NCBI GenBank assembly: GCA_964291475.2
Contig: OZ220079.1
Coordinates: 103,402-167,401 of the forward strand
DNA: 64,000 bases
Source of the DNA: DAOUKH01 sp964291475
Lineage (GTDB): Bacteria > Chloroflexota > Dehalococcoidia > SHYB01
Direction: 5' to 3'
Each line of letters starts with the position of its first letter. Positions within the stretch are counted from its first letter, which is position 1. Below the pieces are notes generated by a model. That model saw only the letters and a program-made list of their open reading frames with translations. It searched no databases and was not told where the DNA came from. The translations under genes were made by a program, and so were the position numbers. Below are positions 1 through 8,217 of this stretch, piece after piece.

Positions 1-514
1 CCTTGGCCGCCCCGTAGGCCGAGACGTGCCGCACGTGCCGCACCCCGCCGAGCGAGGAGATGTTGATGATGGAGCCGCCGACGCCCCGGTCGATCATCGA
101 CCGCGCCTCAACCTGGCAGGCGAAGAAGACGGCGCGGAGGTTCAGGTCGAGCGCATCGTCGAGGAAGTCGGTGCTCGCCTCGATGAACGGGACGCGGGGA
201 TGGCCGACGGTCCCTCCGGCGTTGTTGACGCACACGTCGAGGCCGCCGAGCTCGGCGACGGCGCGCTCGACCATGCCGCGCACGTCGTCCTCGGAGCGCA
301 CGTCGGCGGCCACGGCGATGGCGCGGACGCCGAGGGCGCGCGCCGCCCCGGCGGTCTCCTCCGCCGACGCGCCGTTGAGGTCGACGGCCGCGACGTGAGC
401 GCCGGCCCGCGCCAGCATCAGCGTCGCGGCCTTCCCGATGCCGCGCCCCGCTCCCGTCACAAGCGCGACCTTCTCCTCCAAACCGAGCAACGACCGCTGC
501 GAGGGGCTCACCAT
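1..514 (-). CDS. SDR-family oxidoreductase (C-terminus off the window)
   Basis: NAD(P)-dependent short-chain dehydrogenase, about 171 residues visible; the 3' end lies beyond base 1. The N-terminus has the Rossmann glycine motif TGAGRGIG (about residues 20-27). NNAG follows in mid-protein, then INISS, and SAYGAAK supplies the catalytic Tyr and Lys near the window edge. The ATG at 514 has no Shine-Dalgarno, but a TACACT hexamer at 521-526 puts the predicted +1 on the A of the ATG, so the mRNA may be leaderless. The substrate cannot be told. The fold is certain; the reaction is not. Confidence 0.9.
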   Translation of the reverse strand, partial: MVSPSQRSLLGLEEKVALVTGAGRGIGKAATLMLARAGAHVAAVDLNGASAEETAGAARALGVRAIAVAADVRSEDDVRGMVERAVAELGGLDVCVNNAGGTVGHPRVPFIEASTDFLDDALDLNLRAVFFACQVEARSMIDRGVGGSIINISSLGGVRHVRHVSAYGAAK

Positions 515-520
515 GGCGCG

Positions 521-526
521 AGTGTA
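521..526 (-). promoter_or_regulatory. -10-like hexamer of the SDR gene (leaderless)
   Basis: TACACT on the minus strand, with six bases between it and the ATG at 514. The usual 7-base offset puts +1 on the start codon. No convincing -35 is visible. Confidence 0.5.
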
Positions 527-562
527 GCGACGCGCCCCAGGGGGGTCAACGCGAAGAAGCGC

Positions 563-1141
563 TTAGCGAATCGCCAGCACGTCGTCGAGGATGGCGGCGA
601 GGCGCTCCTCGCTCAGCGGCCCGACGAACTTGCGAACGACGCGCCCCCCTCGGTCGATGAAGTGCTTCTCCGGCACACCGGTGAGGCCGTACTCGATGGC
701 GATCGTACCGCGTGGATCGGGGCCGGAGGGGTAGGTGACGCCGAACTCGCGCAGGAAGTCGCGGGCCCGCGACTCCGTGTCGAAGACGTCGATGCCGATG
801 AACAGCACGCGGTCCTGGTACTGACGCCACACCGTTTCCAACACGGGGGCTTCGCGGCGGCAGGGGACGCACCAAGAGCCCCAGAAGTCAAGCAGGATCG
901 GCCGGTCGCCGATCTCCTCGGAGAGCGTCAAGGTCTGGCCGCTAAAGAGCTCGATGGTGAAGTCCGAGGGAGTCTCCCGCAGGACCTCGACCTCGCCGGT
1001 GTCGTCGAAGGTCACCAGGCCCCCGCGTCCGCCACCGCCGCTCACCACGCTGATCACGATGATGATGAAGATCCCGGCCAGCGGCGCGAGGCCGATCGCG
1101 TAGAGGGACCACTTGGGCAGGGAGACGTTGGGGATGCGCAC
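563..1141 (-). CDS. TlpA/ResA-like membrane-anchored thioredoxin
   Basis: Thiol-disulfide oxidoreductase of 192 residues, exported and held by one N-terminal membrane helix (about 12-33), so the thioredoxin domain faces outside. The active site WCVPC has its cysteines at 91 and 94, and the cis-proline motif GVP is at about 155-157. The family keeps cytochrome c haem-binding or other exported cysteines reduced. The GTG start at 1141 lies one base after the ccdA stop, so the two are co-transcribed and probably partners: CcdA passes electrons across the membrane to this protein. No cytochrome c gene is nearby, so the client is unknown. Confidence 0.9.
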   Translation of the reverse strand: MRIPNVSLPKWSLYAIGLAPLAGIFIIIVISVVSGGGGRGGLVTFDDTGEVEVLRETPSDFTIELFSGQTLTLSEEIGDRPILLDFWGSWCVPCRREAPVLETVWRQYQDRVLFIGIDVFDTESRARDFLREFGVTYPSGPDPRGTIAIEYGLTGVPEKHFIDRGGRVVRKFVGPLSEERLAAILDDVLAIR

Positions 1142-1142
1142 G

Positions 1143-2048
1143 CTAACCGGCCACGTCGCCTAAGACGACCCAGTAGACGATGAGGTAGGCGCCGGAGCCG
1201 GCGAGGAACACCGCGCTCAGCCGGTGCACGTAGGGGACGAGGCCGCGCAGTGCCCGCGTGACGGCGCCCTTCAGCGTCGCCGCGCCCAAAGCGACAGCGA
1301 CCACAACCAGCCCCATCCCGAGGGCGAAGCTGACAAACTGCCCCGCCGAGGAGAGGAAGCCGTCGCGGTTAAGGGAGGTGGCGACGACGACAAGAAAGAT
1401 CGGCAGCGTGCAGGAGAGGGAGGCGGCGCCGTAGGCCACTCCGTAGGCAAAGGCGGAGGCGGGGCCCCGGCTCCCGGGCCGGACGCCGGGCACGTTGAGC
1501 CGCGCCGCCCAGGCGATGCCGATGCTCCGCCCGGTAACGAGGAGCCACGCGCCCAGCAGCGCCATGCCGACACCCACGGCGAGGCCGGCCCAGGGGAACG
1601 CCTCGACGACCGCTCCGCCGCCGGCGCTGACGATCGAGCCGATGATGGTGAAGAGGACGACGAAGCCGAGTGTGGCCATGACGCCGAGCACGGCGGCCCG
1701 CCCCAGCGCGCGGGGGGTGACTTCTCCGGCGGGGTCTTCGCCTTCGCCCATGTAGTAGCCCGCGAAGGCGGGAAGCATCAGAAAGCCGCAAGGGTTGACG
1801 CTGGCGACGACGCCGGCGCTGAACGCGTAGCCGAACGGCAGGAGCGTGACGAAGTCGCTGGCGTACTGCTCGGGGCTCACGCCGTCGCCGGTCACGCCGC
1901 GCAGGCCCAGCGCGAAGACCGCGGCCATGAACGCCGCCATCGCCAGACCGAGTCCGCCGAAGACCAGCAGCGGCCTGCCCGCCGGAGCAGCGGGAGGGGA
2001 CACCCCGGGAGCGGGGTGCGGAGAGCTTGCCTCCGTCTGCGCGCTCAT
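1143..2048 (-). CDS. ccdA: CcdA-like cytochrome c biogenesis / thiol electron transporter
   Basis: Polytopic membrane protein of 301 residues in the CcdA/DsbD transmembrane family, which moves reducing equivalents from cytoplasmic thioredoxin to exported thioredoxin-like proteins. The diagnostic motif SVNPCGFLMLPAF (first active cysteine) is near residue 87. The second cysteine is in SLSCTLPIF near 210. Several hydrophobic segments follow a polar, proline-rich N-terminal tail. It is followed after one base by the TlpA-like gene and preceded 32 bases away by the beta-propeller gene, forming a three-gene operon. The start is ATG at 2048. Confidence 0.9.
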   Translation of the reverse strand: MSAQTEASSPHPAPGVSPPAAPAGRPLLVFGGLGLAMAAFMAAVFALGLRGVTGDGVSPEQYASDFVTLLPFGYAFSAGVVASVNPCGFLMLPAFAGYYMGEGEDPAGEVTPRALGRAAVLGVMATLGFVVLFTIIGSIVSAGGGAVVEAFPWAGLAVGVGMALLGAWLLVTGRSIGIAWAARLNVPGVRPGSRGPASAFAYGVAYGAASLSCTLPIFLVVVATSLNRDGFLSSAGQFVSFALGMGLVVVAVALGAATLKGAVTRALRGLVPYVHRLSAVFLAGSGAYLIVYWVVLGDVAG

Positions 2049-2080
2049 CGTCGGCCTACCGTACGCCCCATCAGGGCCGG

Positions 2081-3088
2081 CTAGCTTCCGGTTGCGTTGA
2101 GGGCCCAGCTAGTGCCGTTGTCGCGGCTTGCGTAGACCTCGCCCGTAGTCGTCACCGCATAGAGGACGCCGTCGCCGGGCCGCACCGCGACGAGCCGCGC
2201 CTCATCGTCGAGCCCTTGTCCGACCAGCTCCCAGCTTTTGCCGAGATCGCCGGAGCGGTAGAAACGTCCCTGGGCGATGACGTAAAGCCGGTCTGAATCG
2301 GTGAGGTCGGCCTTCACGTCGGCGACGGCCTGGTAGGGAACGCCACCGCGTACGCCCTCGTCGAAGCTCGCCCCGCCGTTGTCGCTCCTGACCAGTCCGA
2401 GCGTCCCGTGGAAGGCGAAGACCGTCTCAGGGTCGTCGGCGGGAACCGCCAACGAGGAGAGCGAGGCCTCGCTCTCCAGCCAGACGGCCCGCCACGTGCC
2501 GCCGCCGTCGCTCGACCGGTACAGCCCCCCGCCCTGCACGAAGGCGTAGAGGTCACCACCCTTGGGGTCGGCGGCGAACGCCCGGATGTCGGCGGACGGC
2601 AGGTCGACGGCGAGGTCCCGCCAGGTGACTCCGCCGTCGTCGCTCCGGGCGAAGACCCCATTGCCGGCGGCGTAAAAGGCGCCGGTTTGGGCCGGGTCGG
2701 GAGCAACGGAGCGCACCGCCTCGCCGTCGAAGGCGGCGGGTTGCCACGTGTCGCCGCCGTCGATGGAGCGGAAGAGGCCGTTCGAGTCGGCGAGCAGGAC
2801 GACGGCGGGATTGGTGGGGTGTACGGCTATGCCCGATATTTGGATGAAGCCGGAGACGCCGCCTCCACCGCCGCGGAGGATCTGGGCGAACAGGAAGACC
2901 AGGGCGGCGATGATGACCACGCCGCCGATGATGATCCCCGCGATCCAATCGGTCGAAATATTGGCGAGAGAGAAGCGGGAGAGCGGGGAGGGCTCGGCGT
3001 CCGATTGACGGACCCGTTGCGCGTCGCGGGAGCGCGACGCTTGGGCCCGGCGCTCGCCCCGCCGCCTATTGCGACGCCTGCTGGCCAC
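2081..3088 (-). CDS. BNR/sortilin-type beta-propeller with N-terminal membrane anchor
   Basis: Protein of 335 residues. A basic N-terminal tail (1-40) precedes one transmembrane helix (about 50-72) and then repeated BNR/Asp-box units with the pattern S-x-D-x-G-x-T-W: SIDGGDTW, SDDGGVTW, SSDGGGTW, SGDLGKSW, SRDNGTSW. This predicts an extracytoplasmic propeller resembling the YCF48/sortilin group. It is first in the operon with ccdA and the TlpA-like gene, so a role in assembling or quality-checking exported redox proteins is possible, but that is inference from context. GTG start at 3088, with GGAAGG about 9 bases upstream. Confidence 0.8.
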   Translation of the reverse strand: MASRRRNRRRGERRAQASRSRDAQRVRQSDAEPSPLSRFSLANISTDWIAGIIIGGVVIIAALVFLFAQILRGGGGGVSGFIQISGIAVHPTNPAVVLLADSNGLFRSIDGGDTWQPAAFDGEAVRSVAPDPAQTGAFYAAGNGVFARSDDGGVTWRDLAVDLPSADIRAFAADPKGGDLYAFVQGGGLYRSSDGGGTWRAVWLESEASLSSLAVPADDPETVFAFHGTLGLVRSDNGGASFDEGVRGGVPYQAVADVKADLTDSDRLYVIAQGRFYRSGDLGKSWELVGQGLDDEARLVAVRPGDGVLYAVTTTGEVYASRDNGTSWALNATGS

Positions 3089-3227
3089 TGAAGCGCCTTC
3101 CTGAAGAAGCGGTTCGGTTGATTGTACTTGATTTCACGAGTGCGCGCGAACCGGCGGGCCGGCGGCGCCTATGCTATTCTGACGCCTCTCAAACTGCCCA
3201 CGACGAACGAACGGCAGGCCGGACCCC

Positions 3228-3746
3228 ATGCCACGCGCCCGCACCGACATCGGCACCGCGACACGCCTGGACGCCGAGGTGTTCGGCGAACCGGGCAAGC
3301 GCACCTTCCGCGTGCTGGTCGAGGCGGAGAAGGGCACCGCCTCCGTGTGGATGGAGAAGGAACAGCTCTCCGCCCTCGCGCTCTCCGTCAAGAGCTACAT
3401 CAAGCAACTGACCGCGGAGCAGCGAGGGGCCGCGACCGGCCCGCCGCAGACATCGACCGCCGAGCCCGCCTTCGATTTCAAGACCACGGGCCTCGGCCTC
3501 GTCTTCGACGAGTCGACCTGCCGCTTCGGCGTCATCACCTTCGACGAGACCGACCAAGGCAAGCAGACCGGCACCATGATGTGGTGGGCGACCCTCGGCC
3601 AAGCCGAAGCCATGGCCGACTCCGCGCTCGAAATCGTCGCCTCCGGCCGCCCCATTTGCGACCTCTGCCACCGCCCCAAGGACCCCGAAGGCCACATGTG
3701 CCCCCACACCAACGGCCACCGCACCATCCAAGAGGACTTCGAGTAG
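3228..3746 (+). CDS. DUF3090 (TIGR03847-like) conserved protein
   Basis: Protein of 172 residues with no assigned reaction. It matches the DUF3090 layout: an N-terminal beta-rich part containing FGEPGKRTFRVLVEAEKG, then a C-terminal zinc-ribbon-like CDLCHRP...GHMCPHTNGH (about 145-165). The family is known mainly from Actinobacteria and Chloroflexota and its function is unknown. A TATTCT hexamer lies about 50 bases upstream of the ATG. The gene converges on the amidohydrolase gene, with composite repeat A+B between the two 3' ends. Confidence 0.75.
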   Translation: MPRARTDIGTATRLDAEVFGEPGKRTFRVLVEAEKGTASVWMEKEQLSALALSVKSYIKQLTAEQRGAATGPPQTSTAEPAFDFKTTGLGLVFDESTCRFGVITFDETDQGKQTGTMMWWATLGQAEAMADSALEIVASGRPICDLCHRPKDPEGHMCPHTNGHRTIQEDFE

Positions 3747-3756
3747 CGGCAGCGCC

Positions 3757-3916
3757 TTAAGCCTCTCCCCCTCTGGGGGAGATTTGAGAGAGGGCACGCG
3801 CCCTATGGGCGCGTCGGCGGGGCGGCGAGGGGCGGTCTTGCCTCTTCTCCCACGTGGAGAAGATAGAGATGAGGGGCCCCCTGATCACCACCGAGCGCCA
3901 CCCGAGTCTGCCATCG
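3757..3916. repeat. Composite palindromic repeat: A1 + B1 + head module
   Basis: A1 (3757-3800) is a near-palindrome with core CTCCCCCTCTGGGGGAG followed by ATTTGAGAGAGGGC. B1 (3834-3881) has core CTTCTCCCACGTGGAGAAG followed by ATAGAGATGAGGGGCCCC. Beyond B1, on the minus strand, a head module ending GGTGGTGATCAG abuts it (about 3882-3916) and is shared with the family C repeats at 17061-17207. The array fills the space between two convergent gene 3' ends. It could act as a bidirectional terminator; mobility is not shown. Confidence 0.8.
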
Positions 3917-3927
3917 GGGGGAGCGCC

Positions 3928-5028
3928 CTAGAGCGTCACGCCCTCCAACTCAAGGCCGTAGAGGTCGACGCAGTTGCGGTAGATGGCGCGGTCCTTGAGG
4001 TCGGCATCGACGTGGGCGAACTCCCGCTCCACCACGTCCTGCGAGTTCGGCCACGTGCTGTCGTCGTGCGGGTAGTCGGTCGACCACATCAGCACCTCGG
4101 AGCCGATGAGGTCGGCGACCTTGGTGCCCACCGGATCGCTCATGAAGGTGCACTTCACGTTCCGCTCGAAGATCTCGCTGGGGAGCATGTCCGAATCGAA
4201 GAACTCGTTATACCGGGGCCCCTTGCCCGTATAGACGTAGTCCATCCGCTGTTTCAGGTACGGCACCCAGCCGATGTCGTTCTCCACGGAGATCACTTGA
4301 AGGTTCGGGTAGCGCTCGAAGACCTTGTCGAAGATGAGGTAGGTGATCGACTCCTGGATCATGTGGCGGGAGAGAGCGTAGGGGGCGCAGAAGCTCTTTC
4401 GTTCCCACCTCCGGTGCGAGAGCCCCGTGAAGCAGTGCAGGCTGATTGGGACGCCCATGGCCTCAGCCTCGGCGAAGAACGGCTCGTGGTGGTCGGTCTC
4501 GAAGTGCAGCTCGGCGGGCGGCGTGCCCCAGATCGCCGCGCCGGGGAGGCCCATGCCGACGGTGCGCTTGAGTTCGGCCACGGCGACGGCGGCGTCATAC
4601 ATCGGAATGAGCGCAACGCCGTGGAGGCGCTTGGGAGCGCCGGCGCAGAAGTCGGCGAGCCAGTCGTTGTAGGCCCGGAAGCTGGCGGCCTGCAGCACTG
4701 GGTCCTCCATGCCGAAGACGGCAAGCGCCATGCTCGGGTAAAGCACCTCGGCCAGGATGCCGTCGGTCGCCATGTCCTCGATGCGCGCCGCCGGGTCCCA
4801 GCCGCCGCGGCGGCCTTCCTCTTCCTGCTTCCCCCACATCGCGAACGGCGTGCCGAGGGGCCGGATGGGCTGCGGCGGGCGGCCCTCCATCTTGAAGCAG
4901 TTCACGCCATCCTCGCGGACCACCACGCGCGGGGCGCGGTCGAGGAAGTCCCGGTCGATGCGCTCGGTCCAGAGGTCGAAGGGCTCCACCACGTGGGAGT
5001 CGGCGGATACGGCTCGCGGGATCGTCAT
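3928..5028 (-). CDS. Amidohydrolase family 2 metal-dependent hydrolase
   Basis: Predicted TIM-barrel amidohydrolase (Amidohydro_2, the ACMSD / gamma-resorcylate decarboxylase group), 366 residues. The N-terminal ADSHVVEP supplies the usual metal site. Later parts include HCFTGLSHR, VISVENDIGWVPY and MWSTDYPHDDSTWP, where Asp-Tyr-Pro-His-Asp is typical of the C-terminal metal ligand. Such enzymes decarboxylate or hydrolyse aromatic or cyclic acids. The start at 5028 is set by AAGGAG seven bases upstream. It lies 29 bases after an acyl-CoA dehydrogenase in the same direction, suggesting a joint catabolic role; the substrate is unknown. Confidence 0.85.
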   Translation of the reverse strand: MTIPRAVSADSHVVEPFDLWTERIDRDFLDRAPRVVVREDGVNCFKMEGRPPQPIRPLGTPFAMWGKQEEEGRRGGWDPAARIEDMATDGILAEVLYPSMALAVFGMEDPVLQAASFRAYNDWLADFCAGAPKRLHGVALIPMYDAAVAVAELKRTVGMGLPGAAIWGTPPAELHFETDHHEPFFAEAEAMGVPISLHCFTGLSHRRWERKSFCAPYALSRHMIQESITYLIFDKVFERYPNLQVISVENDIGWVPYLKQRMDYVYTGKGPRYNEFFDSDMLPSEIFERNVKCTFMSDPVGTKVADLIGSEVLMWSTDYPHDDSTWPNSQDVVEREFAHVDADLKDRAIYRNCVDLYGLELEGVTL

Positions 5029-5057
5029 CGTCTTCTCCTTCACCAAGAACTCACGGG

Positions 5058-6245
5058 CTAGCGGCCCATCCCCAGGCCGCGGCGGGCGATGATGTTGCGC
5101 TGGATCTCCGACGTCCCCGCGCCGAGGGTGATGGCGCGCTGGGCGCGGTAGAGTTTCTGCATCTTGCCGTGCAGGAGGGTGTGCTTCGCGCCGGGCGCGA
5201 GCTGGCTGTACAGCCCCAGGATCTCCATCCCCAGGCCGACGACCCGCTGCGTCAGCTCGGTGACCCAGAGCTTCGACTGCGATGCCTCGTAGCTCGGCGG
5301 GTCGCCCTGCGACTGCAGCCAGACGACGCGGTAGGAGAGCAGCCAGGAGATGCGCATTTGGGCGTAGGTATCGGCAATCTTGCGCCGGATCTCCGGGTTC
5401 TCCTCGGCAGGGTTGAAGCCGCCGTTGCGCCCCGCCTCGACGACGTACTCGACGACCTCGTCGAAGAGCTGTTGCAGCGGCACGTGCCAGCGCACGCCGG
5501 AACGCTCCGCGTTGAGCGTGGTTTGGCCCAGATACCAGCCCTGGTCCTTCTCCCCCAGCAGGCGCTCGCGCGGTATCCGCACGTTGTCGAAGAAGACGGA
5601 GTTGATCGAGTGCGCCTCCGCCATGTTGATGATCGGCTGCACGGTGATGCCCGGCCAATTCATGTCGACCAGGAAGTAGCTGATGCCCTTGTGCTTGGGC
5701 ACGTCGCGGTTGGTCCGGGCGAGCAGGATGCCGTGCTCGGCCTTGTGGCCGTTCGTCGTCCAGGTCTTCTGGCCGTTCACCACGAAGTCGTCGCCGTCCT
5801 CGACGGCGGTGGTCTGCAGTGAGGCCAGGTCGGAGCCGGCGTTCGGCTCGCTCAGCAGCGAGCACCAGCGCACCTCGCCGCGGGCGATGGGCGGCAGGAA
5901 GGTCTTCTTCTGCCACTCCGTACCGTGAATGATGAGCGACGAGCCGACCTGGTAGACGCCGGGCCCCATGAAGCCGCGGGGCGCCTTCGCCAGCGCCATC
6001 TCCTCGTTGAAGATGAACTGCTGCATGGGAGTGAACCCCATCCCGCCGTATTCCTTGGGCCAACCGACGGCAAGGTAGCCCTTGGCGCCCGCCTTGCGGG
6101 CGAACTCGCGCTCATACTCCTCGCGCTCGTCGCCGTCGGTATCGTTGCCCACGGTGAGGCGCCAGTTCGGCGGGAGCGTCTCGTCAAGCCAGGCGCGAAT
6201 CTCGGCGCGGAAGGCGTCCTCTTGCGGCGTCGAAAGGAAGTCCAT
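5058..6245 (-). CDS. Acyl-CoA dehydrogenase family protein
   Basis: FAD-dependent acyl-CoA dehydrogenase fold, 395 residues: N-terminal helical part, central beta domain with the FAD-binding LLSEPNAGSDLASLQT (about 125-140), and C-terminal four-helix domain ending AGTSEIQRNIIARRGLG. Classic family members carry the catalytic Glu just before GTS; here that place is Ala, so the base must lie elsewhere or the reaction is not a standard dehydrogenation. ATG at 6245 has GGAGG upstream. A TACAAT hexamer (minus strand, about 6290) is a likely -10. It leads an operon with the amidohydrolase. Confidence 0.88.
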   Translation of the reverse strand: MDFLSTPQEDAFRAEIRAWLDETLPPNWRLTVGNDTDGDEREEYEREFARKAGAKGYLAVGWPKEYGGMGFTPMQQFIFNEEMALAKAPRGFMGPGVYQVGSSLIIHGTEWQKKTFLPPIARGEVRWCSLLSEPNAGSDLASLQTTAVEDGDDFVVNGQKTWTTNGHKAEHGILLARTNRDVPKHKGISYFLVDMNWPGITVQPIINMAEAHSINSVFFDNVRIPRERLLGEKDQGWYLGQTTLNAERSGVRWHVPLQQLFDEVVEYVVEAGRNGGFNPAEENPEIRRKIADTYAQMRISWLLSYRVVWLQSQGDPPSYEASQSKLWVTELTQRVVGLGMEILGLYSQLAPGAKHTLLHGKMQKLYRAQRAITLGAGTSEIQRNIIARRGLGMGR

Positions 6246-6313
6246 TGCGCCTCCGGATCGGAAGTCCGGGGCATGGCGCCCGGACGGCGCCATTGTAGCA
6301 CCGCGACCCGCGG

Positions 6314-7726
6314 CTAGAGCGGCGGGCGCATCTTGTGCCACTCGGTCGCCTGCTCATAAGCCTGAGCGGCGCGGAACAGCAGCGCCTCCTCGAAGGCACG
6401 CCCAATAAGCTGCAGGCCGGCGGGCAGGCCCTCGCCCGGATCCCCGACGGGACCGAAGCCGCAGGGCACCGAGATCGTGGGCAGGCCGGTCAGGTTCGAG
6501 GGCGGGGTGAACTTCGTCGTCAGCGCTCCCTCGCCGGCCCCGCCCGACACGTTCGCGTCGATGCGGTACGGCCAGATCGGGATGGTCGGCGTGGCGATGA
6601 CGTCGACCTTCCCCAGCGCTTCGTCGAAGTCTCGCTTGATGAGCGTCCGCAGCCGCTGCGCCTCGATGTACTGCACCGCCGGCCGCAGCAGGGCTCCGGC
6701 GATCCGGTCGCCGAGGCTCTTGCCGTAGAGGTGCCGCCGCGACCGGATCAGGGTGGCGTGGACCGCCGCCTGCTCGGTGCGGATGATCGCCCCGAGGGCC
6801 GTCCAGGTGTGGCGGAAATGGGGCAGCGCCACGTCTTGCACCTCGGCGCCGAGCCCGCGTAGCGTTGCGATGGCGTCCTCGAACAGCTTCCGCACACCCG
6901 GATCCACCGTCTCGTCCAGTTCCGCCCAGGGGACGCCGACGCGGAGCTTCTCGACGCCGGCACTGATGCCGCTGGTGTAGACCGGAACGGCCGACTTCGA
7001 CGAGGTCGGGTCCTGCGGGTCGTGGCCGGCGACGACGCTCAGCGCGGCGGCGGCCCCGCTCACCGTCCGCGCCAGCGGTCCGGCGTGGTCGAGGCTCCAG
7101 GCCAGCGGAAAGATGCCGCGCCGGCTCACCCGCCCGTAGGTCGGCTTGATGCCCACGCACGACGAGAAGGCGGCGGGAATGCGGATCGACCCGCCGGTGT
7201 CGCTGCCCATCGTGGCGAAGCCGACGCCGGCCGCGATAGCCGCACCCGATCCACTGCTCGAATAGCCGGGAATATGGTCAAGGTTCCACGGATTGCGGGC
7301 CCAGCCGTAGCGGGGGCCGGGCAGGTCGACGGCGAACTCAGTGAGGTTTGTCTTGCCGAGAATGATGGCCCCGGCCTCGAGCAGGCGCTGCACCGTGTAG
7401 GCATGCTCCGCGGCCAAATGGTCGAAACGGGCGGCCGAGGCGCACGTAGTCGGCGTGCCGGCGATGTCGTAGAGGTCCTTGATCGTGATGGGGAGGCCGT
7501 GCAAGGGACTACGATAGACGCCGCGCGCGATCTCCTGCTCGGCGACACGGGCACGGTCGTCAAGCTCATGCTCTCCGTAGACATGAATGAAGGCGTTGAG
7601 CTTCGGCTCCACGTCCTTCAGCCGCGCCACCACGGCGCGCATCAGCTCGACGGGGGAGAGCCTGCGGCTCCTGATGAGATAGGCCGCCTCGGAGAGGGGA
7701 AGGAAGCAGAGATCGAGGTCGGTCAC
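6314..7726 (-). CDS. Amidase signature family protein
   Basis: Ser-cisSer-Lys amidase of 470 residues (GatA / aryl-acylamidase superfamily). Visible parts: catalytic Lys in LPITIKDLYDIAG (near 84), the Ser-rich loop PGYSSSGSGAAIAAG and the signature GSDTGGSIRIPAA (about 155-190). The family hydrolyses carboxamides or short amides. Whether it is GatA cannot be proved from sequence alone, but no gatB or gatC is adjacent, so a catabolic amidase is more likely. GTG start at 7726, 15 bases after the preceding small gene, which is probably in the same transcript. Confidence 0.85.
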   Translation of the reverse strand: MTDLDLCFLPLSEAAYLIRSRRLSPVELMRAVVARLKDVEPKLNAFIHVYGEHELDDRARVAEQEIARGVYRSPLHGLPITIKDLYDIAGTPTTCASAARFDHLAAEHAYTVQRLLEAGAIILGKTNLTEFAVDLPGPRYGWARNPWNLDHIPGYSSSGSGAAIAAGVGFATMGSDTGGSIRIPAAFSSCVGIKPTYGRVSRRGIFPLAWSLDHAGPLARTVSGAAAALSVVAGHDPQDPTSSKSAVPVYTSGISAGVEKLRVGVPWAELDETVDPGVRKLFEDAIATLRGLGAEVQDVALPHFRHTWTALGAIIRTEQAAVHATLIRSRRHLYGKSLGDRIAGALLRPAVQYIEAQRLRTLIKRDFDEALGKVDVIATPTIPIWPYRIDANVSGGAGEGALTTKFTPPSNLTGLPTISVPCGFGPVGDPGEGLPAGLQLIGRAFEEALLFRAAQAYEQATEWHKMRPPL

Positions 7727-7741
7727 GTCGGCCTCGGACCG

Positions 7742-8116
7742 TCAGCCGAGCCGGGCGGGATCGAGTTGGCGGTCGCGCTCCCAGGCGAGCTGCTGCACGT
7801 GGGTGAGGAAGCCCCGGATGAAGGGAGTGTTCTCCATGCGCCGCAGGGCCATCGGGGAGGGGTCGACCTGCCGCCACGTCTCGGCGAGGTCGGGGCGCTT
7901 GGCGAGGAAGCCCGAGCGGAAGGCGCCGATCTCGAACGCGAACCCCTCGCCCGTCTGCCGGTCGACGTACACCCGCACCTGCTCGGGGAGCTCCACCCAG
8001 ACGCCTTGCTGCCGCCAAGGTGCTCGAATGGTGAGCGAGTCGGCCGCCTTGTCGTAGTAGAACGACAGCGTCCAGGTGTGCAGCCGCCCGAAAGTGATCG
8101 CCTGCGCTCGGTACAT
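7742..8116 (-). CDS. Conserved hypothetical protein
   Basis: Unrecognised protein of 124 residues. Composition suggests a small soluble alpha/beta protein: an N-terminal beta stretch (MYRAQAITFGRLHTWTLSFYY), then DSLTIRAPWRQQGVWVELPE, and a helical C-terminus (MENTPFIRGFLTHVQQLAWERD). The ATG at 8116 was chosen because GAGGAGG lies about ten bases upstream; an in-frame ATG at 8170 would add 18 low-complexity residues. It precedes the amidase by 15 bases and is divergent from tenA. Confidence 0.6.
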   Translation of the reverse strand: MYRAQAITFGRLHTWTLSFYYDKAADSLTIRAPWRQQGVWVELPEQVRVYVDRQTGEGFAFEIGAFRSGFLAKRPDLAETWRQVDPSPMALRRMENTPFIRGFLTHVQQLAWERDRQLDPARLG

Positions 8117-8217
8117 GGCTGGGGCCCCTCCTCGGCGCGTCCATGGTAACCGCCCCGGCGCGCCACCCACAAGCCGCCGCTATAGTAGGCGCACGGCTGG
8201 GCGCAAAGGAGCGGGCG

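Noticed and set aside
3928..6063. A 711-codon minus-strand open frame spanning two genes
   Set aside because: Only its last 366 codons encode the amidohydrolase. The first part is an antisense-like shadow frame of the acyl-CoA dehydrogenase, and a strong ribosome-binding site precedes the ATG at 5028.
6314..7726. Amidase as GatA of Glu-tRNA(Gln) amidotransferase
   Set aside because: No gatB or gatC nearby, and the neighbours are a hypothetical protein and catabolic genes. It cannot be excluded by sequence alone but is less likely.
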